Under the pieces are notes generated by a model. It ran no database searches. It worked only from the letters and a program-made list of their open reading frames with translations, and was not told the DNA's origin. Made by a program: the position numbers and the translations under genes. Shown piece by piece: positions 39,797 through 49,677 of a stretch of DNA of 64,000 bases. Source of the DNA: Acidobacteriota bacterium (GTDB lineage Bacteria > Acidobacteriota > Terriglobia > Terriglobales > SCQP01); assembly GCA_027315185.1 (NCBI GenBank), contig DAHUYO010000007.1, positions 1 to 64,000 of the forward strand, given 5' to 3'. The stretch's first letter is position 1. Each line of letters begins with the position of its first letter.

Positions 39797-40947
39797 CGCC
39801 GCACGCCCCGCGGCGCGCGTGCCAAAGCCCCGCCCCGGCAGGGCGGGTGCAATGCGGTTTGGTCGCTTGCCGCCAGTACCGCAAGTCCCGCGGGCGAAGC
39901 CAGCTGTCGTAGGAAGGCCAGCGCCCCGGGGATGTCCCGCGCGGTCGCGGGAATCGTGATGGCATAGCGGATCGGCCGTCCCCGCTGCCGCACCGTCTCC
40001 CCCGGCGCCTTCCCCGCCACCCGCACGCTCGCCCGCGCGTATGCCGCCGCATCTTGCGCCGAGCCCAAATTGACCGCCGCCGGCAGTCGCACGTATTCCA
40101 ATCCGTGCTGCCGCGCCACCGACCGGTATTCCCAGGCGTAATCAATCTCCCCAGCTTCCAGCAGCGCCAGCAATGCCACCGACTGCGGCCGCTCCACCCC
40201 GCCGGGCGCCGTCCGCAGCCGCCGGTATAACCCGGGCTGGTGGTCGAGCCGCGCCGTCAGCTTCCACGCCAGCAAAGCGTTATAGCCCTCCGGATCGAGA
40301 TTGGGATCGGCGTAGCCGAATCGTACCCCCGGCCGGAGCAAGATCTGGGGCCAGTTTTCCGCGTTGAGCTGCCCGGCATACCGCGACCGCGGCGTATACG
40401 CCAGCACCAGTTGGTTGCCGGCGAACTCCAGCCACCAGCCGATTCGCCGCTCATGCGCCGCGAACAATCCCGCGTCCGCCACCGCCAGCAGATCGAACCG
40501 GGCGTGCAGGCTGAGCAGCTTGCGCAGCAGAAATCGGCTGCCCGCGCTTTGCTGCCGGAATCGCCATCCCGGCAGCTTCCCCGCCAGCCGGTCGAACGGC
40601 ACGGTCAGCGTCGCCGCCCGTCCCACCACGACCGTCCTCCCTCTCGCCCCGCGCGGCGCCGCCGTCCCGAGCAACCCCGGCGCCGCCATATTGGGCGGGA
40701 CCCGGGAAGCGGCGCGAGCCGGCCGTGGGCCCAGGAGCGCCAAACCACAGGCCGCAACGGCAGCGGCAGCCACGCGGGCATGTCCCGCCCAACCGCGGCC
40801 GCCAAAAACAAGGCCGCGCGATGGGGAACTCGAACGGGTGCTTCGGGGTGGTGGCGGCACAAGCGCCGCCGTTCCAAAACGCCCTGACGAAGAGCCGAGG
40901 TCCCGGTGCCGCCATTCCCCGCGACGCCTTTCGCACCGCCCATTCAT
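39766..40947 (-). CDS. molybdate/tungstate ABC transporter substrate-binding protein (WtpA/ModA-like)
   Basis: GWWLEFAGNQLVLAYTPRSRYAGQLNAENWPQILLRPGVRFGYADPNLDPEGYNALLAWKL...GEIDYAWEYRSVARQHGLEYVRLP; true start may be internal. Confidence 0.82.
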   Translation of the reverse strand: MNGRCERRRGEWRHRDLGSSSGRFGTAALVPPPPRSTRSSSPSRGLVFGGRGWAGHARVAAAAVAACGLALLGPRPARAASRVPPNMAAPGLLGTAAPRGARGRTVVVGRAATLTVPFDRLAGKLPGWRFRQQSAGSRFLLRKLLSLHARFDLLAVADAGLFAAHERRIGWWLEFAGNQLVLAYTPRSRYAGQLNAENWPQILLRPGVRFGYADPNLDPEGYNALLAWKLTARLDHQPGLYRRLRTAPGGVERPQSVALLALLEAGEIDYAWEYRSVARQHGLEYVRLPAAVNLGSAQDAAAYARASVRVAGKAPGETVRQRGRPIRYAITIPATARDIPGALAFLRQLASPAGLAVLAASDQTALHPPCRGGALARAPRGVRRWLRQWPRCR

Positions 40948-41327
40948 CGCATCACCATCACTTCCGTCGCTTTAATCAGCGCCGTTGCCGTCATGCCGTC
41001 GATCAGCCCCAGCGCGTCCACGGCCTCGGTGGTAATCACCGCCTGAATTTTCTGGTCCCCGATCGCCAGGGTTACCGCCGCCAGCAGCCCATCGCGCCGA
41101 ATTCCCGTGATCACGCCCCGCAGTTGGTTGCGCCCGCTCACCTGCACCCTCATGCCCGCCGTCTGGCCTCGTTCCGCGCCCCAACGCTCCAGCTCCGCCG
41201 GCGCAATGCGGTAATGGCCTCCGGGCGTTTTCACCGCCCGCAGTTGGCCCCGATAAATCCATTGCTTGACTGCGGGATAGGACACCCCCAACTGGGCTGC
41301 CGCCTGCCGTGGCGTCAATAGGTTCAT
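40944..41327 (-). CDS. excisionase/MerR-type HTH plus TOBE (Mop) domain regulator, probable molybdate/tungstate sensor
   Basis: LTPRQAAAQLGVSYPAVKQWIYRGQLRAVKTPGGHYRIAPAELERW then SGRNQLRGVITGIRRDGLLAAVTLAIGDQKIQAVITTEAVDALGLIDGMTATALIKATEVMV. Confidence 0.85.
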   Translation of the reverse strand: MNLLTPRQAAAQLGVSYPAVKQWIYRGQLRAVKTPGGHYRIAPAELERWGAERGQTAGMRVQVSGRNQLRGVITGIRRDGLLAAVTLAIGDQKIQAVITTEAVDALGLIDGMTATALIKATEVMVMR

Positions 41328-41334
41328 GATGGCT

Positions 41335-41340
41335 AGTTTA
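41335..41340 (-). promoter_or_regulatory. -10-like TAAACT, 7 nt before TOBE regulator ATG
   Basis: Reverse strand TAAACT-AGCCATC-ATG. Confidence 0.55.
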
Positions 41341-41401
41341 TGCGTCTATATGCGTTTGTACATCACAAAAACGCTGGAATCGCCTACGGGTCTGGATCAG
41401 A

Positions 41402-41422
41402 ATTGACAAATGCTCGCTCATA
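41402..41422. promoter_or_regulatory. HAIR-like HspR operator, site 1 (weaker)
   Basis: ATTGACA-N7-GCTCATA versus consensus CTTGAGT-N7-ACTCAAG. Confidence 0.45.
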
Positions 41423-41427
41423 TTTTC

Positions 41428-41448
41428 CTTGACAAAGGAACGCTCAAT
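41428..41448. promoter_or_regulatory. HAIR-like HspR operator, site 2, overlapping a TTGACA -35 element
   Basis: CTTGACA-N7-GCTCAAT, 10/14 match to CTTGAGT-N7-ACTCAAG; hspR homolog in the same locus. Confidence 0.65.
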
Positions 41449-41486
41449 GAAGCATAAAGGTAGCGTACCCGTCAGGGTGAACTCCT

Positions 41487-43424
41487 ATGAGCAAAATCAT
41501 CGGCATTGATCTCGGCACCACCAACAGCGTTGTGGCGGTGATGGAAAACGGCGAGCCCAAGGTTCTGCCCAACTCCGAAGGCGGGCGCACCACCCCCTCG
41601 GTCGTGGCCTTCACCAAGGCCGGAGAACGCCTCGTCGGCCAAGTCGCCAAGCGCCAAGCCATTACCAATCCGGAGAACACCGTTTACTCCATCAAGCGCT
41701 TCATGGGCCGCCGCTACAACGAGGTCAATGAGGAGATGAAAATGGTCCCCTACAAGGTCGAGCAGGCCGGGGATCACGTCGTGGTCGTCGCCGGCGGCAA
41801 GAAATACACCCCGCCCGAGATCAGCGCCTTCATCCTGCAAAAACTGAAACAAGCCGCCGAGGATTATCTCGGCGAGAAGGTCACCGACGCGGTGATCACC
41901 GTTCCCGCTTACTTCAACGACGCCCAGCGCCAGGCCACGAAGGACGCGGGCAGAATCGCCGGATTGGACGTCAAGCGGATCGTCAATGAGCCGACGGCCG
42001 CCGCCTTGGCCTACGGCCTAGACAAGAAGAAGGACCAGACCATCGCCGTCTATGACTTCGGCGGCGGCACCTTCGACATCTCCATCCTGGAAGTCGGCGA
42101 GGGCGTGGTCGAAGTCAAATCCACCAACGGCGATACCCACCTCGGCGGCGACAACATTGACCAGCGCCTGGTGGATTGGCTGGTGGATGAGTTCAAAAAG
42201 GAAGAAGGCATTGACCTCCGCTCCCGCGGCAACGAGATGGCCTTGCAGCGCCTCAAGGATGCCGCCGAAAAAGCCAAGATGGAGCTCTCCACGACGGTGG
42301 AAACCGAGATCAACCTGCCCTTCATCACCGCCGACGCCAACGGACCCAAGCATCTGCTGAAAAAGCTCGGCCGCGCCCAGTTCGAGCGCATGGTGGAGGA
42401 CATTTTGCAGCGCACCGTCGGCCCTTGCAAGCAGGCTTTGCAGGACGCCGGCGTCGGCGCCGACAAGATTCATGAAGTCGTCCTGGTCGGCGGCAGCACG
42501 CGAATTCCCCGCGTGCAGCAGATCGTCAAGGATTTGTTCGGCCGGGAACCCAACCGCAGCGTCAACCCCGACGAGGTGGTGGCCGTGGGCGCGGCGGTGC
42601 AAGCCGGCGTGCTCGCCGGCGAGGTCAAGGACCTGCTGCTGCTCGACGTGACCCCGCTCTCCCTGGGCATTGAAACCATGGGCGGCGTGTTCACCAAGCT
42701 GATTGACCGCAACACCACCATCCCGACGCGCAAAAGCGAGATCTTCTCGACCGCCAGCGACAATCAGACCTCGGTCGAGGTGCATGTGCTCCAAGGCGAA
42801 CGCGCCATGGCGGCGCAGAATCGCACCTTGGGCCGCTTCCATCTCGACGGGCTGCCGCCCGCGCCGCGCGGCCTGCCGCAGATCGAAGTGACGTTTGACA
42901 TTGACGCCAACGGCATGGTCAATGTCAGCGCGCTGGACAAGGGTACCGGCAAGGAGCAGAAAATCACCATCACCAGCTCCAGCGGCCTGTCCAAGGAAGA
43001 GGTCGAGCGCATGACCCAGGACGCCAAGGCGCACGAGGCCGAGGACAAACAGCAGCGCGACTCGGTGGAGGCCAAAAACCAGCTCGACAGCCTGGTCTAT
43101 AACTCCGACAAGCTGTTGAAGGAAAATCGCGAGAAGATTTCCGCCGACGACGCCCGCGCCATTGACGAAGCCTTGGCCGAGGCCCGGCAGGCGTTGGAAA
43201 AGAACGACGTCGCGGCCATGACCGCGGCCCGGGACAAGCTCACCAGCGCCACCCACAAATTGGCCGAGGCCATGTACCGCCAATCGGGTCCGCCTCCGGG
43301 CGCGGCCGGGGCCGCGCCCGGCGCCGATGCGGGCCAGGCCGCGCCGCCTCCGGAAGGCAACGGCCAGGCCAAGGGCGACGTCATTGACGCCGAATACGTG
43401 GACGTGGACAACGAGAAGAAATAG
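41487..43424 (+). CDS. dnaK: chaperone DnaK (Hsp70)
   Basis: [55 protein letters not shown]-terminal [11 protein letters not shown]. Confidence 0.99.
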   Translation: MSKIIGIDLGTTNSVVAVMENGEPKVLPNSEGGRTTPSVVAFTKAGERLVGQVAKRQAITNPENTVYSIKRFMGRRYNEVNEEMKMVPYKVEQAGDHVVVVAGGKKYTPPEISAFILQKLKQAAEDYLGEKVTDAVITVPAYFNDAQRQATKDAGRIAGLDVKRIVNEPTAAALAYGLDKKKDQTIAVYDFGGGTFDISILEVGEGVVEVKSTNGDTHLGGDNIDQRLVDWLVDEFKKEEGIDLRSRGNEMALQRLKDAAEKAKMELSTTVETEINLPFITADANGPKHLLKKLGRAQFERMVEDILQRTVGPCKQALQDAGVGADKIHEVVLVGGSTRIPRVQQIVKDLFGREPNRSVNPDEVVAVGAAVQAGVLAGEVKDLLLLDVTPLSLGIETMGGVFTKLIDRNTTIPTRKSEIFSTASDNQTSVEVHVLQGERAMAAQNRTLGRFHLDGLPPAPRGLPQIEVTFDIDANGMVNVSALDKGTGKEQKITITSSSGLSKEEVERMTQDAKAHEAEDKQQRDSVEAKNQLDSLVYNSDKLLKENREKISADDARAIDEALAEARQALEKNDVAAMTAARDKLTSATHKLAEAMYRQSGPPPGAAGAAPGADAGQAAPPPEGNGQAKGDVIDAEYVDVDNEKK

Positions 43425-43452
43425 CGCTGCCGCGGGCAGCAGCCGGGGATCC

Positions 43453-43487
43453 GGCGGCGGGCAGGCGCGCGCGCCTGCTTCGCCGCC
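43453..43487 (+). other. strong dnaK-dnaJ intercistronic hairpin
   Basis: ggcggcg-g-gcaggcgcg|cgcgcctgc-tt-cgccgcc: 7-bp outer and 9-bp inner stems. Confidence 0.7.
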
Positions 43488-43489
43488 TG

Positions 43490-43495
43490 TACACT
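43490..43495 (+). promoter_or_regulatory. -10-like TACACT, 8 nt before dnaJ ATG
   Basis: TACACT-gaactcgc-ATG. Confidence 0.45.
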
Positions 43496-43503
43496 GAACT
43501 CGC

Positions 43504-44679
43504 ATGGCGATCGCCGCCAAAGACTATTACGCCGTCCTCGGCGTCAAGCGTGATGCTGGCGCCGAGGAGATCCGTAAGGCCTACCGCCGCCTCGCCCGCA
43601 AGCTGCATCCCGACGTCAACCCCAACAACAAAGCCGCCGAGGAACGCTTCAAGGACGTGCAGGAAGCCTATGACGTGCTCGGCGACCCCAAGAAGCGCGA
43701 GTTCTTCGATCGCGTCGGTTTCTATTCCGATCAGGCGTTTCAGCAAGGCGCCGCCGGCTTCGAGCCCCCGCCCAGCCCCGGCGGACAGGGGCGCCGTCCT
43801 CCGCCCGGCTTCGATTTTGGCGGTTTCGATTTCGACCCCGCCGCCGCCGGCGGCGGCCGCCGCGGGGGCGCCAGTTTCCGCGACATCTTCTCTACCCTCT
43901 TCCGCGGCCAGGCCGAGGAGCCGGAAATCGCCGCCAGCGATCTCGAGTTCCAGGCCACCATCGGCTTTTGGGACGCCATCCGTGGCGGTGTGGTCCGCCT
44001 GCCCATCACCCGCCAGGACAAGTGCCCGCAATGCGGCGGCAGCGGCGTCGGCGCCGGCCGTGGAGTCTGCCCGGAATGCGGCGGCAAAGGCCAAGTGACG
44101 CAAAGCGCCGGCGGCATGAAGTTCAATCTCCGCTGCGCCAGTTGCGGCGGCAGCGGCAAGGCCGGCGCCGTCTGTCCGCGCTGCCACGGCGAGGGCCGGG
44201 TGCCGGTCAGCGAAACGCTGGAAACCCGCATCCGTCCCGGCACGCGCGAAGGCGCCCGCCTGCGCATTCCCGGCAAGGGCAACTGGGGTCCGAACGGCCC
44301 CGGCGACTTGTACCTCGTCATCCACATCCAGCCGCATCCGCTCTTCCACCGCCGCGGGAACGACATCCATATCCAAGTGCCCGTCACGCTGACCGAAGCC
44401 GCCTTGGGCGCCACGATCGCCGTGCCCACCATTGACGGCCGCGCGCTGTTGAAGCTGCCTGCCGGCACGCAAAACGGCCAGCGCCTGCGCCTGGCCGAGC
44501 GCGGCGTGGCCAGCAGCCAGCATGCCGGCGTCCGCGGCGATCAGTATGTCGAGGTGCAGGTGCAGGTTCCCAAGGTTACCGATGAGCGCGCCCGCGAGTT
44601 GCTGCGCGAATTCGAGCGCCTCCACCCCGAGGACGTGCGCGCCCAAATTCTCAGCGCCGGCGCCGAGGGGGCGCGATGA
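43504..44679 (+). CDS. dnaJ: chaperone DnaJ with zinc-finger domain
   Basis: [41 protein letters not shown]...CPECGGKG...CASCGGSG...CPRCHGEG. Confidence 0.96.
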   Translation: MAIAAKDYYAVLGVKRDAGAEEIRKAYRRLARKLHPDVNPNNKAAEERFKDVQEAYDVLGDPKKREFFDRVGFYSDQAFQQGAAGFEPPPSPGGQGRRPPPGFDFGGFDFDPAAAGGGRRGGASFRDIFSTLFRGQAEEPEIAASDLEFQATIGFWDAIRGGVVRLPITRQDKCPQCGGSGVGAGRGVCPECGGKGQVTQSAGGMKFNLRCASCGGSGKAGAVCPRCHGEGRVPVSETLETRIRPGTREGARLRIPGKGNWGPNGPGDLYLVIHIQPHPLFHRRGNDIHIQVPVTLTEAALGATIAVPTIDGRALLKLPAGTQNGQRLRLAERGVASSQHAGVRGDQYVEVQVQVPKVTDERARELLREFERLHPEDVRAQILSAGAEGAR

Positions 44680-45080
44680 GAAAGCGGGGCCGCGGCGCCT
44701 ACATGATCTCCGCCGTTGCCGAGCAGTACGGCGTGCATCCGCAGACCCTCCGCTTGTATGAGCGCGAAGGCTTGCTCAAGCCCTCCCGCACCGAGGGCAA
44801 CACCCGCCTCTATACCGACGAGGATCTCAAGCGCCTGGAGATGATCCTGGTCCTTACCCGCGATATGGGCGTCAACCTCGCTGGGGTCGAAGTGGTGTTG
44901 GACCTGCGCCAAAAGATCGAGGCGTTGCAGGACCACATGCGCCAGCGGGAAGAGGATATGCATCGCCAGATGCAAGCCTTCGTGGATTTCGTCCAGCGCG
45001 AAATGCTCACCCGCGCCCCGCAATCCGGCCCCAGTGAAGCCCTCATCCCCCTCCGCCGTCCCCTCGCCCGCAAACCCTAA
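44676..45080 (+). CDS. hspR: MerR-family heat-shock repressor HspR
   Basis: [74 protein letters not shown] overlap with dnaJ. Confidence 0.93.
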   Translation: MRKRGRGAYMISAVAEQYGVHPQTLRLYEREGLLKPSRTEGNTRLYTDEDLKRLEMILVLTRDMGVNLAGVEVVLDLRQKIEALQDHMRQREEDMHRQMQAFVDFVQREMLTRAPQSGPSEALIPLRRPLARKP

Positions 45081-45360
45081 TCCGCCTGGCCGCCGCTCCG
45101 CCCTGGCCGCTAGGCCCCGGAGAGCGCCGGCATTCCGCCGGCGTGCTCCCTCGGCCCGCCTCCGGTGAGAGCGCCGCCATCGCGGCGAGTATTCTCCGTG
45201 CCGCCACCCCGCCCGCGCCCAAGTCCGCGAGAGCTTGATCGCCGCCGCCTGTTTCGTCGCGCCGGCGATCGAAGCGGGCGGCGAATGGGTCGCCATTGAT
45301 GGCGACTACGCCCGCATTCCCGGCCTGCGCCGGCGCCGGCCATTCTGAACGGCCCGCCAG

Positions 45361-45366
45361 TAAAAT
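45361..45366 (+). promoter_or_regulatory. -10-like TAAAAT, 6 nt before pgpA ATG
   Basis: TAAAAT-ggagcc-ATG. Confidence 0.5.
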
Positions 45367-45372
45367 GGAGCC

Positions 45373-45939
45373 ATGCCGCCTCCCGGGCCATCGGCGCCGC
45401 CGGCAAACACCGCGTTGCCGCGGGCGGAGAAGCGATCCATCCGTATCGCCGCCGCTCCCTATCCCCGCGACGCCGGCATTCTCGAGCAAGTCCAATATCT
45501 GTGCGCCATCGGCGGTCCCATTGGCTTCATTCCCTGGGTTCCGGCCACCTGGGCTTCGCTGGTCACGGCGCTGCTCTGGTGGTGGCATCCCTTGGCGCCG
45601 GCCGGTGTTGCCGTCTTTACCGCCGCCGCGCTGTTGCTGGGCGGCGTCTGTTGTGGCGCCGCCGAGCGCCTGGAGGGCGTGGGCGACCCGCGCAACGTGG
45701 TTTGGGATGAAATCACTGGCCAAACCCTCACATTTCTCCTGGTCGCGCCCCAGAACGGACTTCTGGCGCTGGCCGGCTTCGCGCTGTTTCGCATCTTCGA
45801 TATCTTCAAGCCCTTTCCCGCCCGTCGCCTGGAACACCTTCCCGGCGGCTGGGGAGTCATGCTGGACGATGTAGCCAGCGGCTTGTGGGCCGCCTTGGCG
45901 CTCTGGTTGCTGCACGCCGCCCTGCCGCATGGCTTCTGA
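45373..45939 (+). CDS. pgpA: phosphatidylglycerophosphatase A
   Basis: DPRNVVWDEITGQTLTFLLVAP, ALFRIFDIFKPFPARRLEHLPGGWGVMLDDVASGLWA. Confidence 0.92.
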   Translation: MPPPGPSAPPANTALPRAEKRSIRIAAAPYPRDAGILEQVQYLCAIGGPIGFIPWVPATWASLVTALLWWWHPLAPAGVAVFTAAALLLGGVCCGAAERLEGVGDPRNVVWDEITGQTLTFLLVAPQNGLLALAGFALFRIFDIFKPFPARRLEHLPGGWGVMLDDVASGLWAALALWLLHAALPHGF

Positions 45940-47319
45940 ATGCGAGGTTCCATGCCCGCCCCCGCCCCCGCTTCCCCCGCCCCCGTAGCCCAAGACCGGT
46001 CGCGCTGGGATGATCCGTATGGGGCGGCCAACGACCCGCGCGTGCTCATCATCGGCGCCGGCTTCGCGGGCCTCTACGCCGCTCTGCGCCTGCGCCACGC
46101 CCGCGCCCGGGTCACCCTGGTGGACCGCCGCAATCACCATCTATTTCAACCCCTGCTTTATCAGGTCGCTACCGCAGGTCTCTCGCCCGGCGACATCGCC
46201 TATCCCATCCGCGCCATCCTGCGCCGCCAAGACAATACCCGCGTGCTGTTGGCCGAGGTCACGCAAGTGGACCTCGACGCCCGTCAGGTCCATCTCCGTG
46301 ACGGCGTTCTCGACTATGACTACCTGATCCTGGCGGCGGGCTCCAGCCACAAGTATTTTGGCCATTCCGAGTGGGAACCGCTCGCACCCAGCCTGAAATC
46401 ATTGGAAGACGCGCTGGAAATTCGCCGCCGCATCCTCCTCGCTTTCGAACGCGCCGAACGCGAGCCGGACCCCGGCCGCCGCATGATGCTGCTGACCTTC
46501 GTGGTCATCGGCGCCGGCCCTACCGGAGTCGAATTGGCCGGGGCTATTGCCGAAATCGCCCGCGACGTGATGGTTCGCGACTTCCGCCACATTGATCCCC
46601 GCGAGGCCCGTGTCATCTTGGTCGAGGCTGGTCCCCGCATTCTGCCCGCGTTTCCCCCCGATCTCGCCGCCAAAGCCGGCGCCGAACTCCAGGCCAAGGG
46701 CGTCGAGATCCGGACCGGCGCCGTGGTCACCGCCGTCGAGCCGCAACAAGTCTGGATCCGCGGCGCCGCCTCTTCCCCGGATTGCATTCCCACTGCCACC
46801 GCTCTCTGGGCCGCCGGCGTGGCCGCCTCGCCCTTGGGCCGCCAAGTCCATGGCCATCCCGCGCCGGAACTCGACCGCGCCGGCCGGATCGTGGTCCATC
46901 CCGATCTGACGTTGCCGGGCCATTGCGAGGTCTTTGTCATCGGCGACCTGGCCGCCTGCCATGACGCCCGCGGCCGCCTCCTGCCGGGGTTGGCGCCGGT
47001 GGCGATGCAGCAAGGCAGGGCCGCCGCGGACAATATCCGCCGCGCCAGCCTCGGCCGCTCCCTCCGCCCCTTCACCTACCGCGACAAAGGCCAATTGGCC
47101 ACCATCGGCCGCGGCGCAGCGATCGCCGAGATCGGCCCCTTGCACTTTTCCGGAGTGCTGGGATGGTGGATCTGGGCCACCGTCCACATCCTCTATCTGA
47201 TCGGCTTTCGCAACCGCTTCGTCGTCGCCTTCGAATGGGGCTGGTCCTACCTCAACTTCTCCCGCGGCGCACGCCTCATCACCGGCCGCCTGGAACCCGA
47301 GCCCGGCGAACGGCGCTAG
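45940..47319 (+). CDS. type II NADH dehydrogenase (FAD-dependent)
   Basis: VLIIGAGFAGLYAALRLRHARARVTLVDRRNHHLFQPLLYQVATAGLSPGDIAYPIR; GAGPTGVELAGAIAEIAR. Confidence 0.93.
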   Translation: MRGSMPAPAPASPAPVAQDRSRWDDPYGAANDPRVLIIGAGFAGLYAALRLRHARARVTLVDRRNHHLFQPLLYQVATAGLSPGDIAYPIRAILRRQDNTRVLLAEVTQVDLDARQVHLRDGVLDYDYLILAAGSSHKYFGHSEWEPLAPSLKSLEDALEIRRRILLAFERAEREPDPGRRMMLLTFVVIGAGPTGVELAGAIAEIARDVMVRDFRHIDPREARVILVEAGPRILPAFPPDLAAKAGAELQAKGVEIRTGAVVTAVEPQQVWIRGAASSPDCIPTATALWAAGVAASPLGRQVHGHPAPELDRAGRIVVHPDLTLPGHCEVFVIGDLAACHDARGRLLPGLAPVAMQQGRAAADNIRRASLGRSLRPFTYRDKGQLATIGRGAAIAEIGPLHFSGVLGWWIWATVHILYLIGFRNRFVVAFEWGWSYLNFSRGARLITGRLEPEPGERR

Positions 47320-47334
47320 CCGGCGCGCCGCTGC

Positions 47335-47340
47335 TATGCT
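47335..47340 (+). promoter_or_regulatory. -10-like TATGCT, 7 nt before alternative MscS ATG 47348
   Basis: TATGCT-caagttc-ATG. Confidence 0.45.
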
Positions 47341-48253
47341 CAAGTTCATGCTGGCCCTCGTGGCGCAAGGCGCGATGCCTAGCGGCCAAGTCCTGCGCGG
47401 ATTTGGCGGCCAATCGCTGGGCGTCTGGCTCTGGGCCCACGGGCTGCGGGTGCTGATCATCGCCATCGTCGCGCTCCTGCTGATCTGGATGCTGCGCCTG
47501 ATGAGCCGCCGTATCGCCACCGTGGCCGCCGGTTCCGCCGGCCACAACGGCAGCGGCCGCGAGCAGCAGATCCACACCTTGGTCGCGGTGCTGGACGGCG
47601 CCTTCACCACCGCCATCGTCATCATCGCCCTGTTCCAAATCCTGGAGCAGTTGGGCATTGCCATCGGCCCGCTGCTGGCCGGCGCCGGCGTCGCCGGTTT
47701 GGCCATAGGTTTCGGCGCGCAAACGCTGGTCAAGGACCTGATCACGGGATTTTTCATCTTGCTGGACGACCAATACCGCGTCGGCGATTCCATCAAAGCC
47801 GCCTCCGTCCAGGGCAAGGTCGAGCGCTTGACGCTCCGCCGCACCGTCCTGCGGGATACCGACGGCACCTTGCATTTCATTCCCAACAGCGCCATTCAGG
47901 TGGTCAGCAACCTGACCCGCGACTGGAATGTCGCCGTGCTGCGCGTCGCCGTGCACTACCGCGAGGATAGCGACCGCGTCATCGCCGCCCTGCGTGCCGC
48001 CGGCGATGAGGTCTGCCAGTTGCCGGCGGTTCACGATCGCGTCCTCGGGGAGGTGGCCGTGCCGGGCATTGACCGCATCAGCGGGGACGAGGTGGATTAC
48101 CTACTTCAGTTGCGGACCCTCCCCGGCGCTCAAGCGGATGTCCTCCGCGCCCTCCGTGCCGCCGTCAAGCGCCGCCTTTCTAGTGCGGGAATTGAGGCCT
48201 GGTATCCGCAAATCAACCTCCCCACCGCCAGCGCCGCCGCCGGCAGCGCCTAG
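47336..48253 (+). CDS. small-conductance mechanosensitive channel (MscS family); start could be ATG 47348
   Basis: GVAGLAIGFGAQTLVKDLITGFFILLDDQYRVGDSI ... TDGTLHFIPNSAIQVVSNLTRDW. Confidence 0.92.
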   Translation: MLKFMLALVAQGAMPSGQVLRGFGGQSLGVWLWAHGLRVLIIAIVALLLIWMLRLMSRRIATVAAGSAGHNGSGREQQIHTLVAVLDGAFTTAIVIIALFQILEQLGIAIGPLLAGAGVAGLAIGFGAQTLVKDLITGFFILLDDQYRVGDSIKAASVQGKVERLTLRRTVLRDTDGTLHFIPNSAIQVVSNLTRDWNVAVLRVAVHYREDSDRVIAALRAAGDEVCQLPAVHDRVLGEVAVPGIDRISGDEVDYLLQLRTLPGAQADVLRALRAAVKRRLSSAGIEAWYPQINLPTASAAAGSA

Positions 48254-48267
48254 CCGCACGGGTCGGC

Positions 48268-48273
48268 TAAACT
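48268..48273 (+). promoter_or_regulatory. -10-like TAAACT, 7 nt before ffh ATG
   Basis: TAAACT-agtaggg-ATG. Confidence 0.55.
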
Positions 48274-48280
48274 AGTAGGG

Positions 48281-49669
48281 ATGTTCGATAGCCTTTCCGA
48301 TCGCCTCCAGCGCGTTTTCAAGAACTTACGCGGCGAAGGCAAGCTCACCGAGGCCAACATGGCCGAGACCCTCGGGGAGATCCGCATCGCATTGCTGGAG
48401 GCCGACGTCCACCATCAAATCGTGGATCAGATGGTCGCGGCGGTGCGGGAAAAGGCTCTGGGACAAGAGGTTATGGCCTCCCTGTCCCCGGCGGAACAGG
48501 TCATCAAGATTCTCCGCGATGAGCTGTTGGCGGTCCTCGGCGGTGGCGACGCCGCCCGCTTCAACGCCAAAAGCTCCCAGCCGCCGGCCATCGTCCTGAT
48601 GGCAGGCTTGCAGGGTTCCGGCAAGACCACCACCAGTGCCAAGCTGGCCCTGTTGCTGCGCAAACGGGGCCATCGCCCCATGCTGGTGTCGGTGGATGTC
48701 TACCGTCCCGCCGCTCGCGAGCAGTTGGCCATTCTTGCCAAGGATGTGCAAACGCCCATCTTCGCCGGCGAGGACATCATGGCCGCCGCCGGCGCCAAGG
48801 CGGGCAGCGGCGCCGTATGGGCGCTCGCCAAAGGAGCGCGGCGCGACGCCTACAATGCCGGCTGCGACGTGCTGATCGTGGACACTGCCGGCCGCCTGCA
48901 CCTGGATGAAGAACTGATGGCGGAGATGCGCCAGCTCAAAAAGGAACTCGCCCCCGCCGAGATCCTGTTTGTCGCCGACGCCATGACCGGCCAGGACGCC
49001 GTCAACTCCGCCGCCGAATTCCACCGTCAGCTCAGCATCACCGGCGTGGTCCTGACCAAGATGGACGGCGATACCCGCGGTGGCGCCGCCCTTTCCATCC
49101 GCCGCATCACCGGCCAGCCGATCAAGTTCATGGGCACCAGCGAGCGCCCCGACGGGCTGGAGGTCTTTCATCCCGATCGCATCGTCGGCCGCATTCTCGG
49201 CATGGGCGACATCCTCAGCCTGATTGAGCGCGCCGAGGAGACCGTGGACCGCCAGAAGATGGCGGAGCTGGACAAGAAGATTCGCGGCGATGGCTTCAGC
49301 CTGGCCGATTTCCGCGATCAGTTGCGCCAGGTCCGCAAAATGGGCCCCCTGGACAGCCTGATGAAAATGATGCCCAAGGTAGGGCCCTTCCAGAATCTGC
49401 GCCAGGCGCGGCCGGATGTGGACGAAAAGGAATTGACCAAGGTCGAGGCCATCATCAACTCGATGACCGAGAAGGAGCGGCTGCATCATCAGCTCATCAA
49501 CGGCAGCCGCCGCAAGCGCATCGCGCGCGGCAGCGGCACCTCGGTGCAGGAAGTCAATCAAGTGCTCAAGCAGTACATTCAAATGCGGAAGATGTTCAAA
49601 TCCGTCGCCGCTTCGCCGTTCATGGCCAAGCGGTTGATGAACATGAAGCTGCCGCAGGAAAAAGCCTAG
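48281..49669 (+). CDS. ffh: signal recognition particle protein Ffh
   Basis: GLQGSGKTTTSAKLALLL, VDVYRPAAREQL, VDTAGRLHLDEELM, TKMDGDTRGGAALS, M-domain RIARGSGTSVQEVNQVLKQY. Confidence 0.98.
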   Translation: MFDSLSDRLQRVFKNLRGEGKLTEANMAETLGEIRIALLEADVHHQIVDQMVAAVREKALGQEVMASLSPAEQVIKILRDELLAVLGGGDAARFNAKSSQPPAIVLMAGLQGSGKTTTSAKLALLLRKRGHRPMLVSVDVYRPAAREQLAILAKDVQTPIFAGEDIMAAAGAKAGSGAVWALAKGARRDAYNAGCDVLIVDTAGRLHLDEELMAEMRQLKKELAPAEILFVADAMTGQDAVNSAAEFHRQLSITGVVLTKMDGDTRGGAALSIRRITGQPIKFMGTSERPDGLEVFHPDRIVGRILGMGDILSLIERAEETVDRQKMAELDKKIRGDGFSLADFRDQLRQVRKMGPLDSLMKMMPKVGPFQNLRQARPDVDEKELTKVEAIINSMTEKERLHHQLINGSRRKRIARGSGTSVQEVNQVLKQYIQMRKMFKSVAASPFMAKRLMNMKLPQEKA

Positions 49670-49677
49670 GAGAACCT

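Noticed and set aside
45235-45348. 38-codon protein-like reading (LIAAACFVAPAIEAGGEWVAIDGDYARIPGLRRRRPF) between hspR and pgpA, possible pseudogene remnant
   Set aside because: Too short, no identifiable family, no RBS; cannot be separated from chance in GC-rich sequence
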